A DNA stretch of 64,000 nt from Paguma larvata (GCA_030068075.1 CM057833.1:47263587-47327586); one strand, 5' to 3'. Counted from the first letter of the stretch, positions 44,367 to 55,130 are shown. A program made the numbers and translations. Notes: a model not told the origin generated them from the sequence alone.

Positions 44367-44412
44367 TTGAATAATAATCCATTGCATATTTATATATATC
44401 ACCTCTTCTTTA
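44367..44412 (-). other. 46-bp internal duplication of L1 3' sequence
   Basis: Between L1 text GAAAAATGCTGTTGG and ATTTTGATAGGGATTGC lies an extra stretch (TCCATTGCATATTTATATAT, ATCACCTCTTCTTTAT) that matches the same element at 43153-43200 (TCCATTGCATATTACATATA, TCACCTCTTATTTAT). Confidence 0.85.
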
Positions 44413-45049
44413 TTTTGATAGGGATTGCATTAAATCTGTAGATTGGTTTCGGCATTATGAACATTTTAACAATACTCTACCAATCTATGTGCATGGAATA
44501 TCTTTACAATTTTTTGTGTTTTTCAGTTTCTTTCATCAATGTTTTATAGTTTTCAGAGTACAGGTCTTTAACCTCCTTGGCTAAATATTTTCCCAGGTAT
44601 TTCATTATTTTTGGTGCAATTCTAAGTGGGATTGTTTTCTTAATTTCTCTTTCTTCTGCTTCATTATTAGTGTACAGAAATGCAACAGAATTTCTCTGTA
44701 TTGATTTTGTATCCTATGATTTTATCAAATTCCTTTATCAGTTCTAGTAGTTTTTTGGTGGAGTCTTTAGCGTTCTCTTTATATAGCATCATGTCATCTG
44801 CAAATAGTGAAAAATTTACTTCCGATTAATCTGGATGCCTTTTATTTCTTTTTGTTGTCTGACTTCTGTGGCTATCCAGTACTATGTTGACTAAAAGTGG
44901 TAAAAGTGGATATCCTTGTCTTGTTCCTGACCTTAGGAGAAAAGTGCTCATTTTTTCAACATTGAGTATGACGTTAGCTGTGAGTTTTTCTATCTTTGGC
45001 CTTTAATATGTTGAGATATATTCCCTCTAAACACAATTTGTTGAGGATT

Positions 45050-45252
45050 AAAAAATTTTTTAAGTTTATTTATTTACTTTGAGAAAGACAGAGATACCAC
45101 AAATAGGGAAGGGGTAGAAAGAGAGAGGGAGAGAAAATCCCAAGCAGGCTCCACACTGCCAGCACAGACCCCAATGTGGGTCTCGAACTCAGGAAACTGT
45201 GAGATATGAACTGAGCTGAAACCAAAAGTCGTACTCTCAACCAACTGACCCC
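45050..45252 (-). mobile_element. Felid SINE, antisense, with A-box deletion
   Basis: AAGTTTATTTATTTACTTTG start, GA-rich middle, CAAGCAGGCTCCACACTGCC. The end reads CAACTGACCCC: 12 bases of the usual ACTGAGCCACCCAGGCGCCCC are missing, removing most of the polymerase III A box. Perfect 14-bp target-site duplication ATTTGTTGAGGATT at 45036-45049 and 45253-45266. Confidence 0.94.
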
Positions 45253-46079
45253 ATTTGTTGAGGATTTTTATCATGAAGGAACGCTGTACTTTATCAAATG
45301 CTTTTTCTGCATCTGTTGAAATCATCGTATATTTTCTATCCTTTCTCTTCTTGATGTGATTTATGATGTTGATTTGTGAATATTAAACCACACCTGCATC
45401 CCAGGAATATTAAATCCCACCGGATTGTGGTAAATAATTTTTTTAAATGTATTGTTGTATTCAGTTTGCTAATATTTTGGTGAGGATATTTACATCAGTG
45501 GTCATCAGAAATATTGTCCTATAGTTCTCTTTTTTTGTTGTTGTGTTTTTATCTGATTTAAGAATCAGGGTAATGCTGGCTTCATAGAATCAATTTGGAA
45601 GCTTTCCTTCCTCTTCAATTTTTTGGAATAGTTTGAGAAGAATAAATATTAACTCTTCTTTAAATGTTTGGTAGAATTTGCCTGTGAAGCCATCTGGTCC
45701 TGGAATTCTGTTTGTTGGATTGTCATTTGTTTTTTAAAACATGTTAATTATTTTGAAGTTCATGTCTGATGACTCCCCAAACCAGGTCATCTCTGCTTCC
45801 TTTTCTATTTGTGTTTTTCTCTTAGTCCTGCTTGTTGATAAGTCTGGCATATTTAATTGAATACCAGACTCTATTTATAATAATTTATATAAGCTCTCAG
45901 TGATGTCATTTTCCTCCAAAGTGAGTTTATCATATACTCAAGATGGTAAACAAAGGACAGATCGCATTAATACAGTCCTAGACTGACATGGCTTGAATCT
46001 GTGTTGCAAATTTGGGAAGGTTCCATTTGTCTCTGGTTTATCCTCTATCTTGAAAGTAGCCTTCCACAGGCATTATTTA

Positions 46080-46620
46080 TTTTATCCTTCTATTGTATCA
46101 GATAGAATTCCCTGGGTGCTACAAGTAAAAACAAAAACAAACACAAACAACAACAACAAAACAAAACAAAACAAAAAACCTAGCTTAAACAAAATAAGGT
46201 TATCATCTTATCTAATGAGAAGTCCAGAGATAGGATGAGTGCATAAATGCATCCCATCATTGATCTAGCTTGGCTTCTCTAAAATTCTCTTGGCTTGTTC
46301 TTATGGTCCTTATATGCCTGATATAGTTGCAGGTGTCTCATGTCTTGAGGTAGGAAAGTGAAGTTTGTATTTATGAGGCTCTGTGTAAGAGTCACTAATC
46401 CGTTTTCTAGAGACCTCCTTCCTCCAAAAACTTCCTATGTCTCTTTGGCCAGAATTTTGTCACATGCCTATTCCTAAACCAGATACTGTCAGTGGCAATG
46501 GCATGGCCATGTTTCACTTAGACTGGTCAAGATTAACCACTTAGGCCTGGGAGGGGTCCTTTCTCTAAATATAGCCATGTAGAATATCAACACCTAAGCA
46601 AAACTAAGACCTGATTAACG
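46080..46620 (+). mobile_element. Interspersed repeat of uncertain family
   Basis: CCTAGCTTAAACAAAATAAGG, GAGAAGTCCAGAGATAGG, CATGGCCATGTTTCAC, TTAGGCCTGGGAGGGGTCC recall a common old mammalian repeat (tAGCTTAAAC...AAGTCCAG...GGCCTGGG). It carries a (CAAAA)n tract. Family not certain. Confidence 0.45.
46125..46182. repeat. (CAAA/CAAAA)n low-complexity tract
   Basis: ACAAAAACAAACACAAACAA followed by four to five ACAAA units. Confidence 0.93.
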
Positions 46621-46867
46621 GAGAAGAGGGAATAATAGGTATCTGTAACAGGAGACATAGCTGTCTCTCCTACAGTAGTCCTATGAGAAGTATATTATTG
46701 TTATCCATATACTTTAGTTATGAGAATTTTGTGATTCGGAGTTTACCTGGCATAAGGTCAAGTATTTAGTGGGAGAGTCTTTATTCAAATAAGTCATCTG
46801 ATTCCAATTTTGTGATTGTTTTAATGTCCTTTAGTCTTCCAACAGGGATGCAAGTTTTTTCTTTTTT

Positions 46868-47120
46868 GTTTATATTTTCCTATTATATGGTTGTTTTTTC
46901 ACTTTATTTTTCTTTAATGTTTATTTATTTTTGAGAGAGAGAGAGAGAGAGAATACAAGTCGCAGAGGGACAGAGAGAGAGGGAGACAAAAAATCCGAAG
47001 CAGGCTCCAGGCTCTGAGCTGTTAGCACAGAGCGCAATGCGGAGCTCAAACTCGAAAACCGTGAGATCATGACCTTGAGTCAAAGTCAGAGGCTTAACCG
47101 ACTGTGCCACCCAGGTGCCC
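46868..47120 (-). mobile_element. Felid tRNA-Lys-derived SINE with extended tail, antisense
   Basis: About 50 bp of T-rich sequence, then AATGTTTATTTATTTTTGAG, GA tract, ACTGTGCCACCCAGGTGCCC. Target-site copies CAAGTTTTTTCTTTTTT (46851-46867) and CAAGTTTTCTTTTTTT (47121-47136). Confidence 0.92.
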
Positions 47121-47136
47121 CAAGTTTTCTTTTTTT

Positions 47137-48680
47137 ATAATCATTCCTACAATATGTTCACATATACAAATTAAGGTAGATAACTCCATTTTCCCCACCC
47201 CCCCTCCTTCCCAGACTTTAGCATCAGCCTCACAGTCAATCAGGATGAGAATGCTATGTGGAGAGTGTTAATCATCTATAGATCTAAGATTGCCTAAAAC
47301 TTTAATTCCTGTATTTATGTGGCCATTCCTCAATACGTAATGGACGCAAGCCACCTAGGGCCTAAGCATTATAAGGTGTTGCTATTCAAGCTGAAACCAC
47401 AAGGGACCAATTAGAGTTTTTACTTCCATTAGCAAATATGATTTGTGTTCACTCCCCACTGCCATTCATAATTTGGAATTCCACTCTACTTAAAATGTTC
47501 CATCTCCGCTCCAGCTGAATGATTTTCACAAGAATCTGCCTCTTTGAGAAGTACCCTCGGAGTGATGGATTAGCAGCCCTGACGGCATTTGCTAAGTCGG
47601 GAGCACATTAGCCATTTCCATTTTGCTCCTCCACAGTGGAGGTGGGAGCCCAGAAGCTCTGCCTTCGGGAGGGTTAGAGAATAGACTGCTTCATGACAAA
47701 GCAGCTGGAACAACCACAATTGCAGCCCTCAAGAACAGCTCGTGCCACAGGGTCAGAGGAGCAGCATTTTATGTTCCTTTGTAGAATAAACTGAATATTT
47801 TTATAAGAAACAAATCTTCCATCTATGATCCTGTTCCCATTAGTGGGTCAGGGCAAGAGCAAACCAGAGAGGCTTAATTTACTTAGGAGACATTCAGTAT
47901 AAATACTCTATTCCCTTGTGTGATGTTCTTGTTCCGTTGGCCTTAATACATGCAAACAAAGATGACTTACTCAAAGTTTTGATATGCCCAAAGACCATCC
48001 TTCTTATAACACGGTGTTCCTTTTCGGCTGGGTGTCAGGAAGATCCAGAAAGTGTACATCAACACAGCATGTATTTTCCCTCCACTAAACTAGTATACAA
48101 TCTGTAATTGCTAACCCCACAAGTTTGAAAGTTTACCTTAACATTTGTGGGAAGCAGATGGTTTCCATACACTGCCAACCTGTTGTTACCAAAGCATTTT
48201 CCAAGAATTGTTTCCCAGCCACAGTCACTAGCATAATTAACCTTTCTGTGGATTGTATAAACAAGAAAATGATCACCAATCTGTGTGAAAGCCAAATGCA
48301 CTATTCAAGATTTTGCCTCAGAGCAAGTTCTGATGAACGACCCACTTTGGGTATGTTTTCTAGTGGCCACTATTCTTTCCCTCTCTCCTTTTTTATTCCA
48401 TAGCACACTTTCTCTTTCCCCTTTACCTATTTCTACCTGTAGACATTGGTCTGGCCAGGTCCTGAGATATTTTTCTTAGCAGAAAATATCTTCTAACAGG
48501 CAAGAAGTGTCTAGGCTGTGAGAGAAAATGGCCTCCATTTGAGGCTTTAGGACTAACACTCTACAGCTGTTCACTTCCCTAGGGGCTTCATGCAGCCTTT
48601 TACAATACCTGTGGATTTCCTGTAATTTCTCTTGCCCCCTGCCCTTTCCTGGTCTCTGCTTCATTTTCTACTATTAGTGT
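47137..48680. other. Repeat-free single-copy block, conserved non-coding candidate
   Basis: One of the longest stretches without any recognisable repeat. 47500-47900 is balanced in composition. Frames 47916-48107, 48059-48301 and 48125-48403 overlap on both strands, lack domains, and are not called as genes. Confidence 0.4.
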
Positions 48681-48686
48681 CTTACT

Positions 48687-48688
<2 letters not shown>

Positions 48689-48720
<32 letters not shown>
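48689..48720. repeat. (CT)n microsatellite
   Basis: About 16 uninterrupted TC units. Confidence 0.97.
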
Positions 48721-48724
<4 letters not shown>

Positions 48725-48747
48725 TTTATATTCTACCGTTTACCATG

Positions 48748-48954
48748 ACTTTTTTTTTTACTTTTTTACTATGAAACAATTGCAGTTTCATAGGAAGTTG
48801 CAAAAAAAAAATGTACAGAGAGGTCTCTTGTATACCTTTCAACTAGTTTTCCCCAGTGGTTACCTCTCCCATAACGAAGTATAATCTTCAAAACAGGAAA
48901 TTGACATTGGTACAATTCCCAGAGCTTATTCAGCTTTCACTAGTTTTAGATGCA

Positions 48955-48990
<36 letters not shown>

Positions 48991-49010
48991 CATTCTGAGT
49001 TTTAAAGAGG
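48748..49010 (-). mobile_element. Old L1M 3' UTR fragment, antisense
   Basis: CATAGGAAGTTGCAAAAAAAAA, GTACAGAGAGGTCTCTTGTATACC, GAAATTGACATTGGTACAATTCC, CACTAGTTTTAGATGCACTCG then a TG tract and TTCATTCTGAGTTTTAA. Confidence 0.75.
48956..48989. repeat. (TG)n microsatellite
   Basis: About 16 TG units, expanded from the TG run native to this L1 3' UTR. Confidence 0.96.
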
Positions 49011-49524
49011 AAGCATCTTCAGTCTTCTGCATGACTTCAGAATGGCTTAGAGTCAGATTCAGTAAACACTCATTAAGGGTATGTATGAGACATTGTCATA
49101 TAATTCACATGAATCTGTTCAGTTAAATCTTCTCATCGGTGATCTTCCCAAGGTCATCTAAGTAATGTCCTGATTCCAAGTCCAGTGCTCACCATGTTGC
49201 TTGCCTGGTCCTTAGCCTCGTATAGATCATGACCTCTGTTTTCATGCTTTCTGTTTTTCATGTTTTCTCCATTTGATTCATAGCCCAAAAAATGGTCCTC
49301 AGGCTTGTAGGGTCCTCCTTCCTTCTGGCGTCCCTGACTGCTGACCCACAGCCTAGATTTGCTCCTGTCCACTGTGCTCTTTGATTTTCTGCTTCTGGCA
49401 TCTGATTGGGGGGTCAGAATGTCCAGTGACCCATGGCGGTACTTGTATTTATGCCTTAGATGATTGGAAGTAAATTATGAAGCTCTTCCACAAGTATAAT
49501 CTGTTGTTCCTTCCTGCATACTTA

Positions 49525-49655
49525 AGTTGGTAGAGCTAATTACTATTCCAATTTTGCAGATGAGGTCATTGAGACTCTGAAATGATAAAGCCGGAAAACT
49601 GAAGTCAAAAATCCAGAGGTAGAACTCGGAATAAAACTTGGGTCTTTTGACTCTT
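49525..49655 (-). mobile_element. MIR fragment, antisense
   Basis: TTGCAGATGAGGTCATTGAGACTC, ATCCAGAGGTAGAACTCGG. Confidence 0.6.
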
Positions 49656-49724
49656 GGCGAAGGTTCTCCAAACTGTTTCATGTCAAAGTGTGGGAAGATA
49701 TTTTTCCCTCCTTAATGAGGTTTT

Positions 49725-49950
49725 ATTGCTTGAGAACCCACTATGTGTCATGACCTATGCTAGGCTTCCTACATATATTGTATAATTTGTTCACACAACC
49801 GTCCTATGAGGTACTATTATTAATATCCCTATTTTACAGATGAGGATATAGACTCAGAGAGCATAAGTGAATTAGCATCAGGCCCAGAATTAGCAAGTGG
49901 CAAAACTGGGATTGGAACCTAAGGCCGACTCCTAACCTAAACTTGTAACA
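49725..49950 (-). mobile_element. MIR SINE, antisense
   Basis: AACCCACTATGTGTCATGACC, CCTATGAGGTACTATTATTAATATCCC, TTTTACAGATGAGGATATAG, AAACTGGGATTGGAACC. Near full length. Confidence 0.82.
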
Positions 49951-50059
49951 TACACTTCTCCTTTTAAGGAAACAAATAATTTATTACCTCCAGACACTAA
50001 AACTACCCAGAATCATTCAAACTATGATATAGGGTTTGACATTGCAGACTTGGCATTAA

Positions 50060-50130
50060 AATTTGAATTACTAGTAATTCAAAATTTATTTACTAATAAA
50101 TAAATATTTACTAATTTATTTACTAATAAT
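50060..50130. repeat. 22-bp palindrome followed by 30-bp-period AT repeat
   Basis: TTTGAATTACTAGTAATTCA (+AA) at 50062-50083 is a perfect palindrome. AATTTATTTACTAATAA follows at 50083-50099 and is repeated identically at 50113-50129. Confidence 0.9.
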
Positions 50131-50349
50131 TTCATATTTGGAGATATCAAATAAAAATCTGAATTTCTAGCTTTTGATGATAGATCGATATACCCAGCAA
50201 TTCTTGGTCTGGTCCTAAATCTGTGCTTTCCAATTTTCAGTAGTTCCCTGCAGGCTTGTGAGTTGTTGGTGGCTTCTCAGGCAGTGCATCAGGGGAATGG
50301 GATTTGGAGTCAAATCCATGGGTTTAAATCACAATTCCAATACTTCCTG

Positions 50350-51130
50350 TGCCTGTGTCAGTCTTGAAACATAATCATGGGTCCTTTGATATTGCTTTCT
50401 AGCTGGAGATAGAGTTGATGCTTTCTTGTCTTGACTTTGTGTGTGTTTGTGACTACTTTTGTCAATAGAACCTGGGAGAAGTGATCATGTGGCTTTCGTG
50501 GTTAGGTCATAAATATCATGTAGTTTCCACCTTGCTTACTAGAACACTGTCTTTTGGAACTAACCTGAGAACATCATGGTGGAGAGGCCATATGTAGGCA
50601 CTCTGGTCAAAAGTCCCTTTGATCTTGATAATCATTCTACAACATATATGTATATCAAATCCTCATATTGTATATTTTATTTTTATTTTCATTTTTATTC
50701 TTTTATTTTAGAGAGAGAGAGAGTGAGAGGGGAGAGGGGCAGAAAGAGAGAGAGAATCTTAAGCAGGCTCCACGCTCAACACAGAGCCCAGTGGATCATG
50801 ACATGAGTTGAAATCAAAAGTTGGACACTCAACCGACTGAGCCACTCAGGAGCGCCTTAAATGTATATAATTATATTTGTCAGTATTTCCCAATAAATTT
50901 AAGAAAACAAATCCCAGCTGAGTGCAGCCTTCCAACTATCTCTGCCAAGGCACCAGACATGAATGAAGCCTTGTTTGATCTTCCAGAGTGGATCTGCTGG
51001 AAAAATACCGCTGAGAGATCTCAACGGGACAGAAGAATCCTATAACTGAGCCTTGCTCAAATACTTAAGTGCAAAGTCATGAGATACAATAAAATGGTTT
51101 TTGTTTTTAGATTTGGAGTGATGGTGTTTA
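50350..51130 (+). mobile_element. MaLR/ERVL-type LTR, sense, split by a SINE
   Basis: AACACTGTCTTTTGGAACTAACC, ACATCATGGTGGAGAGGCC, ATATGTAGGCACTCTGGTC, then after the SINE CCAGCTGAGTGCAGCCTTCC, GCCAAGGCACCAGACATG and ATGAGATACAATAAAATGG. Matches an MLT1-like LTR. The frame 50821-51045 is LTR-derived, not a gene. Confidence 0.6.
50690..50857 (-). mobile_element. Felid SINE, antisense, internally deleted
   Basis: TTTTATTCTTTTATTTTAGAG start, CAGGCTCCACGCTCAACACAG, then a jump to GGATCATGACATGAG that skips about 30 consensus bases, and ACTGAGCCACTCAGGAGCGCC. Nested in the LTR. Confidence 0.88.
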
Positions 51131-51195
51131 TATATATGTATATGTATTCATGTATATGTATGCATATATGCCTAAATATATATATACAAAGTACT
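51120..51195. repeat. TATATG-rich low-complexity DNA
   Basis: GTTTATATATATGTATATGT and related alternating purine-pyrimidine sequence. Confidence 0.75.
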
Positions 51196-51869
51196 CTGTG
51201 CCCCCATTTGGTCATGTATAAAATGGAACTCATAAGAGTATGTGTCCTATCTTCTTAATACAGGTTAAAGAAACAAATGAAAGAATGGATTTACTTAGCA
51301 TTTGTAAGTTACCAGGTGGTATTCAAATAAGGTCATTATGATGATTGTAAAAGGCTGATGACTGACAATCTTTAAGACTTCTTTCAAGGGACATACAAAA
51401 CTGCAAGGCAAAAGGAAGGTGCAAACAGGTTAAATTCTTTATCAAATGCTTGTGCAAGGATTTTAATTAGTCGCATGTCTCAATGATATACTCCTATAGC
51501 AGCACCATGGCCTTTTCAGTATGCGGTATCCCCACCAAATGTCCTTTTTATGTCTGCATTAATGAAGAACATAGGGACCGGACTCGAGTAAAACCTTGCA
51601 ACTTTCAGCTATGTTGGGACATTAAAATAACCAGAATGAGGGTTTGATGGAAAGTCAGCCAAGCAGATTTTACTGGATAACGAGCTAGTGTTGGGAAGAG
51701 AAATCAGCTCACTGTAGGACTGAATGCAGAGAAAACGGGAGAATGTTTTTACCGACTGGCTGACTGAAGGCCCAGAGAAAATTCTATTTTCTTTTTCTTT
51801 TTATGTGATAAATTTCTACTGAGCACTTTTGGCTGTGGTAGGTGATACACTATGGTGGCAAGGCCTTTT

Positions 51870-52260
51870 TCCAGCCTTTCCCTTTGCTTTCTCCTATCAT
51901 GGGTGACTTTTCCATAGTTTTTTTGCCTGGCCGGGATGGTCCTTTAACTCTCCTACCTAGTTAACTCTGAAATCTGTGTGATTTCAGCTCACACAGCACC
52001 TCCTCAGCCTTACCTGATCCCACAAACACAAGGCATTACATTGCTCCCTGTGTGTTGACGTCACTGTATTTGTCACAGCAGCAATCATATTTAGTGAGGG
52101 GGAAAATACACTACATTCAGATATAAAAGAAAATGTAGCTACTTCATTTGCTGTAATGGATCTGATCTTTCTAAGGAGTGGCAGCCCTGCTGGCTTAGCA
52201 GGAAAACTCAACTTTAACTAATTACAGCGCCTCAGTTGCTGTCAGTGTCAAGTCTTAGGG
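51870..52260. promoter_or_regulatory. Candidate conserved regulatory element with a full CRE
   Basis: Repeat-free block with a perfect palindromic cAMP-response element TGACGTCA (52056-52063), a homeodomain-type CTAATTACA (52218-52226) and balanced composition. The motif calls are by eye. Regulatory function is inferred. Confidence 0.4.
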
Positions 52261-52489
52261 ATTATAGAGCTGCTGCTGGTTTAAATGGTCCATTGTTCCA
52301 AGTGTTTTCCCAACTCCACAGATAAGAAGGTGTCTAGTGGCTAGTAACTTTGAACAGGTTAGAGTGACCTTGTGGCTTTGGGAGAAGAGGGATCTCTGGC
52401 CAGGCGCTCGTTCTTGGCCAGTCTCTGTATATTATGTAGTGCACACTGCATGTTCTGTGAAATATACTATAAAAACAATTTAGTTTCTT

Positions 52490-52675
52490 GCTTTTTTTCC
52501 CCAGAAGAGTGGTTAAGAACTCTTGCTTTGGAGTCAGATTGATTTTAATTCCAGGCTTTACTCTGCCATGAGTTAACAGTATTTTTTAAACAAGACATTT
52601 TCCTACTCTAAGCTTCAATATCTTTATCTATATAATAGAGGTATCATTGGTTTTGATTAAGTACTTAGCCATAGT
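52490..52675 (+). mobile_element. MIR SINE, sense
   Basis: AGAGTGGTTAAGAACTCTTGC, TTTGGAGTCAGATTGATTTTAATTCC, ATCTTTATCTATATAATAGAGG. Confidence 0.72.
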
Positions 52676-53875
52676 GACAAACACATGATTAGTTTTCTTT
52701 CCTTTGGATCTTTTAAGTTATTCTTCGGTCCTTCTAGATATTGGGTTTCTTGTTTGTAGGGCATTCCCTCGTTGGATATTCCTGGACTTCTGATCTCTGA
52801 TCTCTTCCTTTTACCCATGAAAATTAACAATCCTGTTTTCCCTTTACTTATGGTCCTTCTAAAATATAGGGTGGGTGTTGGGGCAAATGGCACACTCGTT
52901 CTTTGAGAAGGAGCGTGTTGCAATGAAGTGAGCACAAGTCTTGAAATCAATAATATGGTGCTTGCAGGATTTCGTGAATGCCTCTCACATCAAGGCAACT
53001 TCGTTTCAAGCCAGCATAATAGAATACTCTTCATGAAAGGAGATACAACGGGAAAGCAGTTTGCTGTCTGTGACTCTAAATCAAATTAACCAGTGTAGCA
53101 CAGAAGAAGGAGCCTCCCTTGATGTATTCAATATACAGCTTCTGATGTATATTCCAAAATATCTGATTCCAGATGTTTCAGATTTGCTGGTTGTGGTATG
53201 ATTATTTGGTACCTTTCTTTAAGGCGTTCAGCAATTTCCTTTGAGGCAAATAATTTGTTTCATTATTTCTGACAATAGCTTGGAAAAAATAACATTGAGT
53301 GTTCGTCTTCATATTCGACTTACAGCCCAAGAAGGGAGAAGCCTTTAAGTGATGTTAATGTTGTGATAAACACAAACTCAAGATTAACACAAACTTACTC
53401 TGAAACTTGTAGAGGGAACAGTCTCTTTTTCCAAGATTAGTTTTCGAGGGCTTTGTCTTTTTGTTTTCCCAGAGCCTGGGCGAGATCAAGGACATGAAGG
53501 TCTATGTAGAATAATCAGGCCATGTTGAATGGGCCAAGGAGTTTCTGGGAAGATTGCTATGCCGTTAAACACTTGCTGTACTAGTCTCTGAAGTTGGTCT
53601 CAGTATGTGTGGATTCAGAATCACATTGTGAAGCATGAGCTACAAAAGGCACTTTGTTAGTAATACATGTACAGGTAACGGGCAGCTTTCTGGTTTTTCA
53701 GTGTGAGATGCTTAGCCTCACATCCAGACTCCCATAAACCTGCTTAACTCTTACTCGTCTTTTCATAAGTGCTTTTTGTTCCTTCTCTGAAAAACCGAGC
53801 CATTTAAACACAGTTACTCAACTCATTGCAGCTTCACTCTTTGTAGTAATCTCTAGAAGGTAGGATGGCCAAATA
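52676..53875. other. Single-copy DNA, no gene recognised
   Basis: A minus frame 52657-52950 (97 codons) overlaps the MIR edge and lacks a domain. The rest shows no repeat family I can name. Confidence 0.4.
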
Positions 53876-53879
53876 GCAT

Positions 53880-53995
53880 TTGTTTTTATATTAGTCTTCC
53901 CCACTACACTGTGAGCTCTCTCCAGGTAAATGCCATGCCTGAGTCTTTTATGATTCAGAGAAAATACTTAATAGTTGCTTAAATAATTATTTGAA
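53880..53995 (+). mobile_element. L2 3' end fragment, sense
   Basis: CCCCACTACACTGTGAGCTCTC and CAGGTAAATGCCATGCC recall the L2 terminus TGTGAGCTCC...GGGCAGGG. Confidence 0.55.
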
Positions 53996-54059
53996 AGGCT
54001 TTGGGGAAAGCAAAAAGCAGAAAGGCTTAAAATACTTTGAAGATGAGAAGAGAAACATA

Positions 54060-54300
54060 ATAAATACTTATTGAATGACGAATATATATGCCACTTAACA
54101 TAAAATAATTTGTCCCTCATAGCATCCTTTAGGGGGAAAAAAAAAAGAAAAAAGAAGTATTATTGTCCTCTTGACAGACCAGGAACCAAAGCTCAGAAAG
54201 TATAATACATGTATCAGAGTCACACAGTCAAGACCTGGCACATTCAGAATTTGATTTGACATCTGTGTGATGCCAAAACCATAGTGGTTTTCCTATTCTT
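54060..54300 (-). mobile_element. MIR SINE, antisense
   Basis: TACTTATTGAATGACGAATAT, GACAGACCAGGAACCAAAGCTCAG, AGTCACACAGTCAAGACC. Confidence 0.65.
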
Positions 54301-54559
54301 CCCTACTTCTCAGGGGGACTGCAACTCCTAGTTTGCTCCTAGGGAATATGCTTTCTGGAAGTCTGATTGGTTTTATTCTATTTTGTCAGAAGAGAATGTT
54401 GAACCACCTCTTAAACATCAGGCCTGTTTTTTTTGAAATGACTTCCTGACTTCCTGGTTACTTTTAAGATGAATATTGTCAGGCTGACTGTGGATTGATC
54501 AAGTACCTGGTTAGGCTTTGGTTACTAACGGGTAAAGGGACTGTGCTTAAATCACATAA

Positions 54560-55130
54560 TTCTTCAGAGCTTTGTTGGGGTGTAACTGCTATATAAAAAA
54601 CCTATAGTCAAAATGTATAATTGGGTAAATATCCACGAAAATTATATATATAATTATATATTATATGTTTATAATATATATTTATGTATATTAAATTTAT
54701 ATATATTACCTCTCTCTATATCTATCGTCTATCTATAATCTCCGTGAAAAATCACCACAATCAAGATAATGAAATAACTGTCATTCCCTAACTCCCTTAA
54801 GCGTCCTCATGGCCCTGGACAGAACATCCAGTAAAATGTTGAAGAGAAGTGGTCCAAAGTGGTGTCTTGATTTGTTCTTCATCTTAGAGGAAAGCACTGA
54901 GTCTCATACTATGAAGTATGATGTTAGCCTTAGGTTTCTCATAGATGTGATTCATCAGATTGAGGACGTTCCCTTCTGTGCCTTGCGTGCTTTTTTCTTT
55001 TTTGCTTTTTAGTCAGAATTGGGTGTTAGATATTCTCAGATGATTTTCCTGAACCTATTGAGATGATGATATGTTTCTTTTTCCTTGTTTATCTCTGAAT
55101 CCACTGGTGAATTACACAAAATCCTTTATA
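54560..55130 (-). mobile_element. Old L1M remnant, antisense, with AT-expanded centre
   Basis: 3' UTR text TTGTTGGGGTGTAACTGCTAT, a palindromic AT tract at about 54640-54700, AATCACCACAATCAAGATAATG, then a jump to ORF2 text GTTGAAGAGAAGTGGTCC, AAGTATGATGTTAGCCTTAGG, TTGAGGACGTTCCCTTC and GGTGAATTACAC. The intermediate ORF2 part is deleted. The frame 54809-55012 is a relic. Confidence 0.75.
54635..54710. repeat. AT-rich palindromic tract
   Basis: ATTATATATATAATTATATA and similar sequence able to form cruciforms. Confidence 0.85.

Larger units (their letters stand above)
42625..45719 (-). mobile_element. Carnivore LINE-1, about 2.8 kb net, 5'-truncated, antisense, nested
   Basis: 3' UTR at left (TATTAGTTTCAGGTATTTGATATAG, CTCAGTGCTCATCTTGATAAG), then ORF2 C-terminal to reverse-transcriptase text (CTATCGATGGATACTTGGG; GCTATGCAGAAGC; CTGTCCAGTTTTCCCAATAAG; GCATCATGTCATCTGC; TGAAGCCATCTGGTCCTGG). 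Likely target-site copies begin TTGTCATTT at 42601 and 45720. Contains two further insertions and a trinucleotide tract. Frames here are short relics. Confidence 0.88.
36255..45915 (-). mobile_element. Ancient LINE-1 (L1M), near full length, antisense, heavily nested
   Basis: Pieces of one old L1 in consistent antisense order span about 9.7 kb. From the left: ORF2 3' part (GTTTGCATTTCCTTAATGCC, TTGAGGACCTTTTCATATGC), reverse-transcriptase region (AGATTGTCTTGACTATTATTAACC; AGTTTAAGAAGGTTG), ORF2 mid region (TCCTCTAAGCTTACAC; TGTTCCATGTACACTTGAAAATAATG), endonuclease region (CTATATTGTCTGATATTAGC; GTCTGACAGTGTTTGTC at about 40960), then the region 5' of ORF2 (TTTTAACATTTCTTTTAGTG; AAAAGTCAGCCATTAAGTC; AATTGAATACCAGACTC at 45850-45880). 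The 3' UTR is missing. Eight younger insertions listed separately break it. No intact frame remains. Confidence 0.8.
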
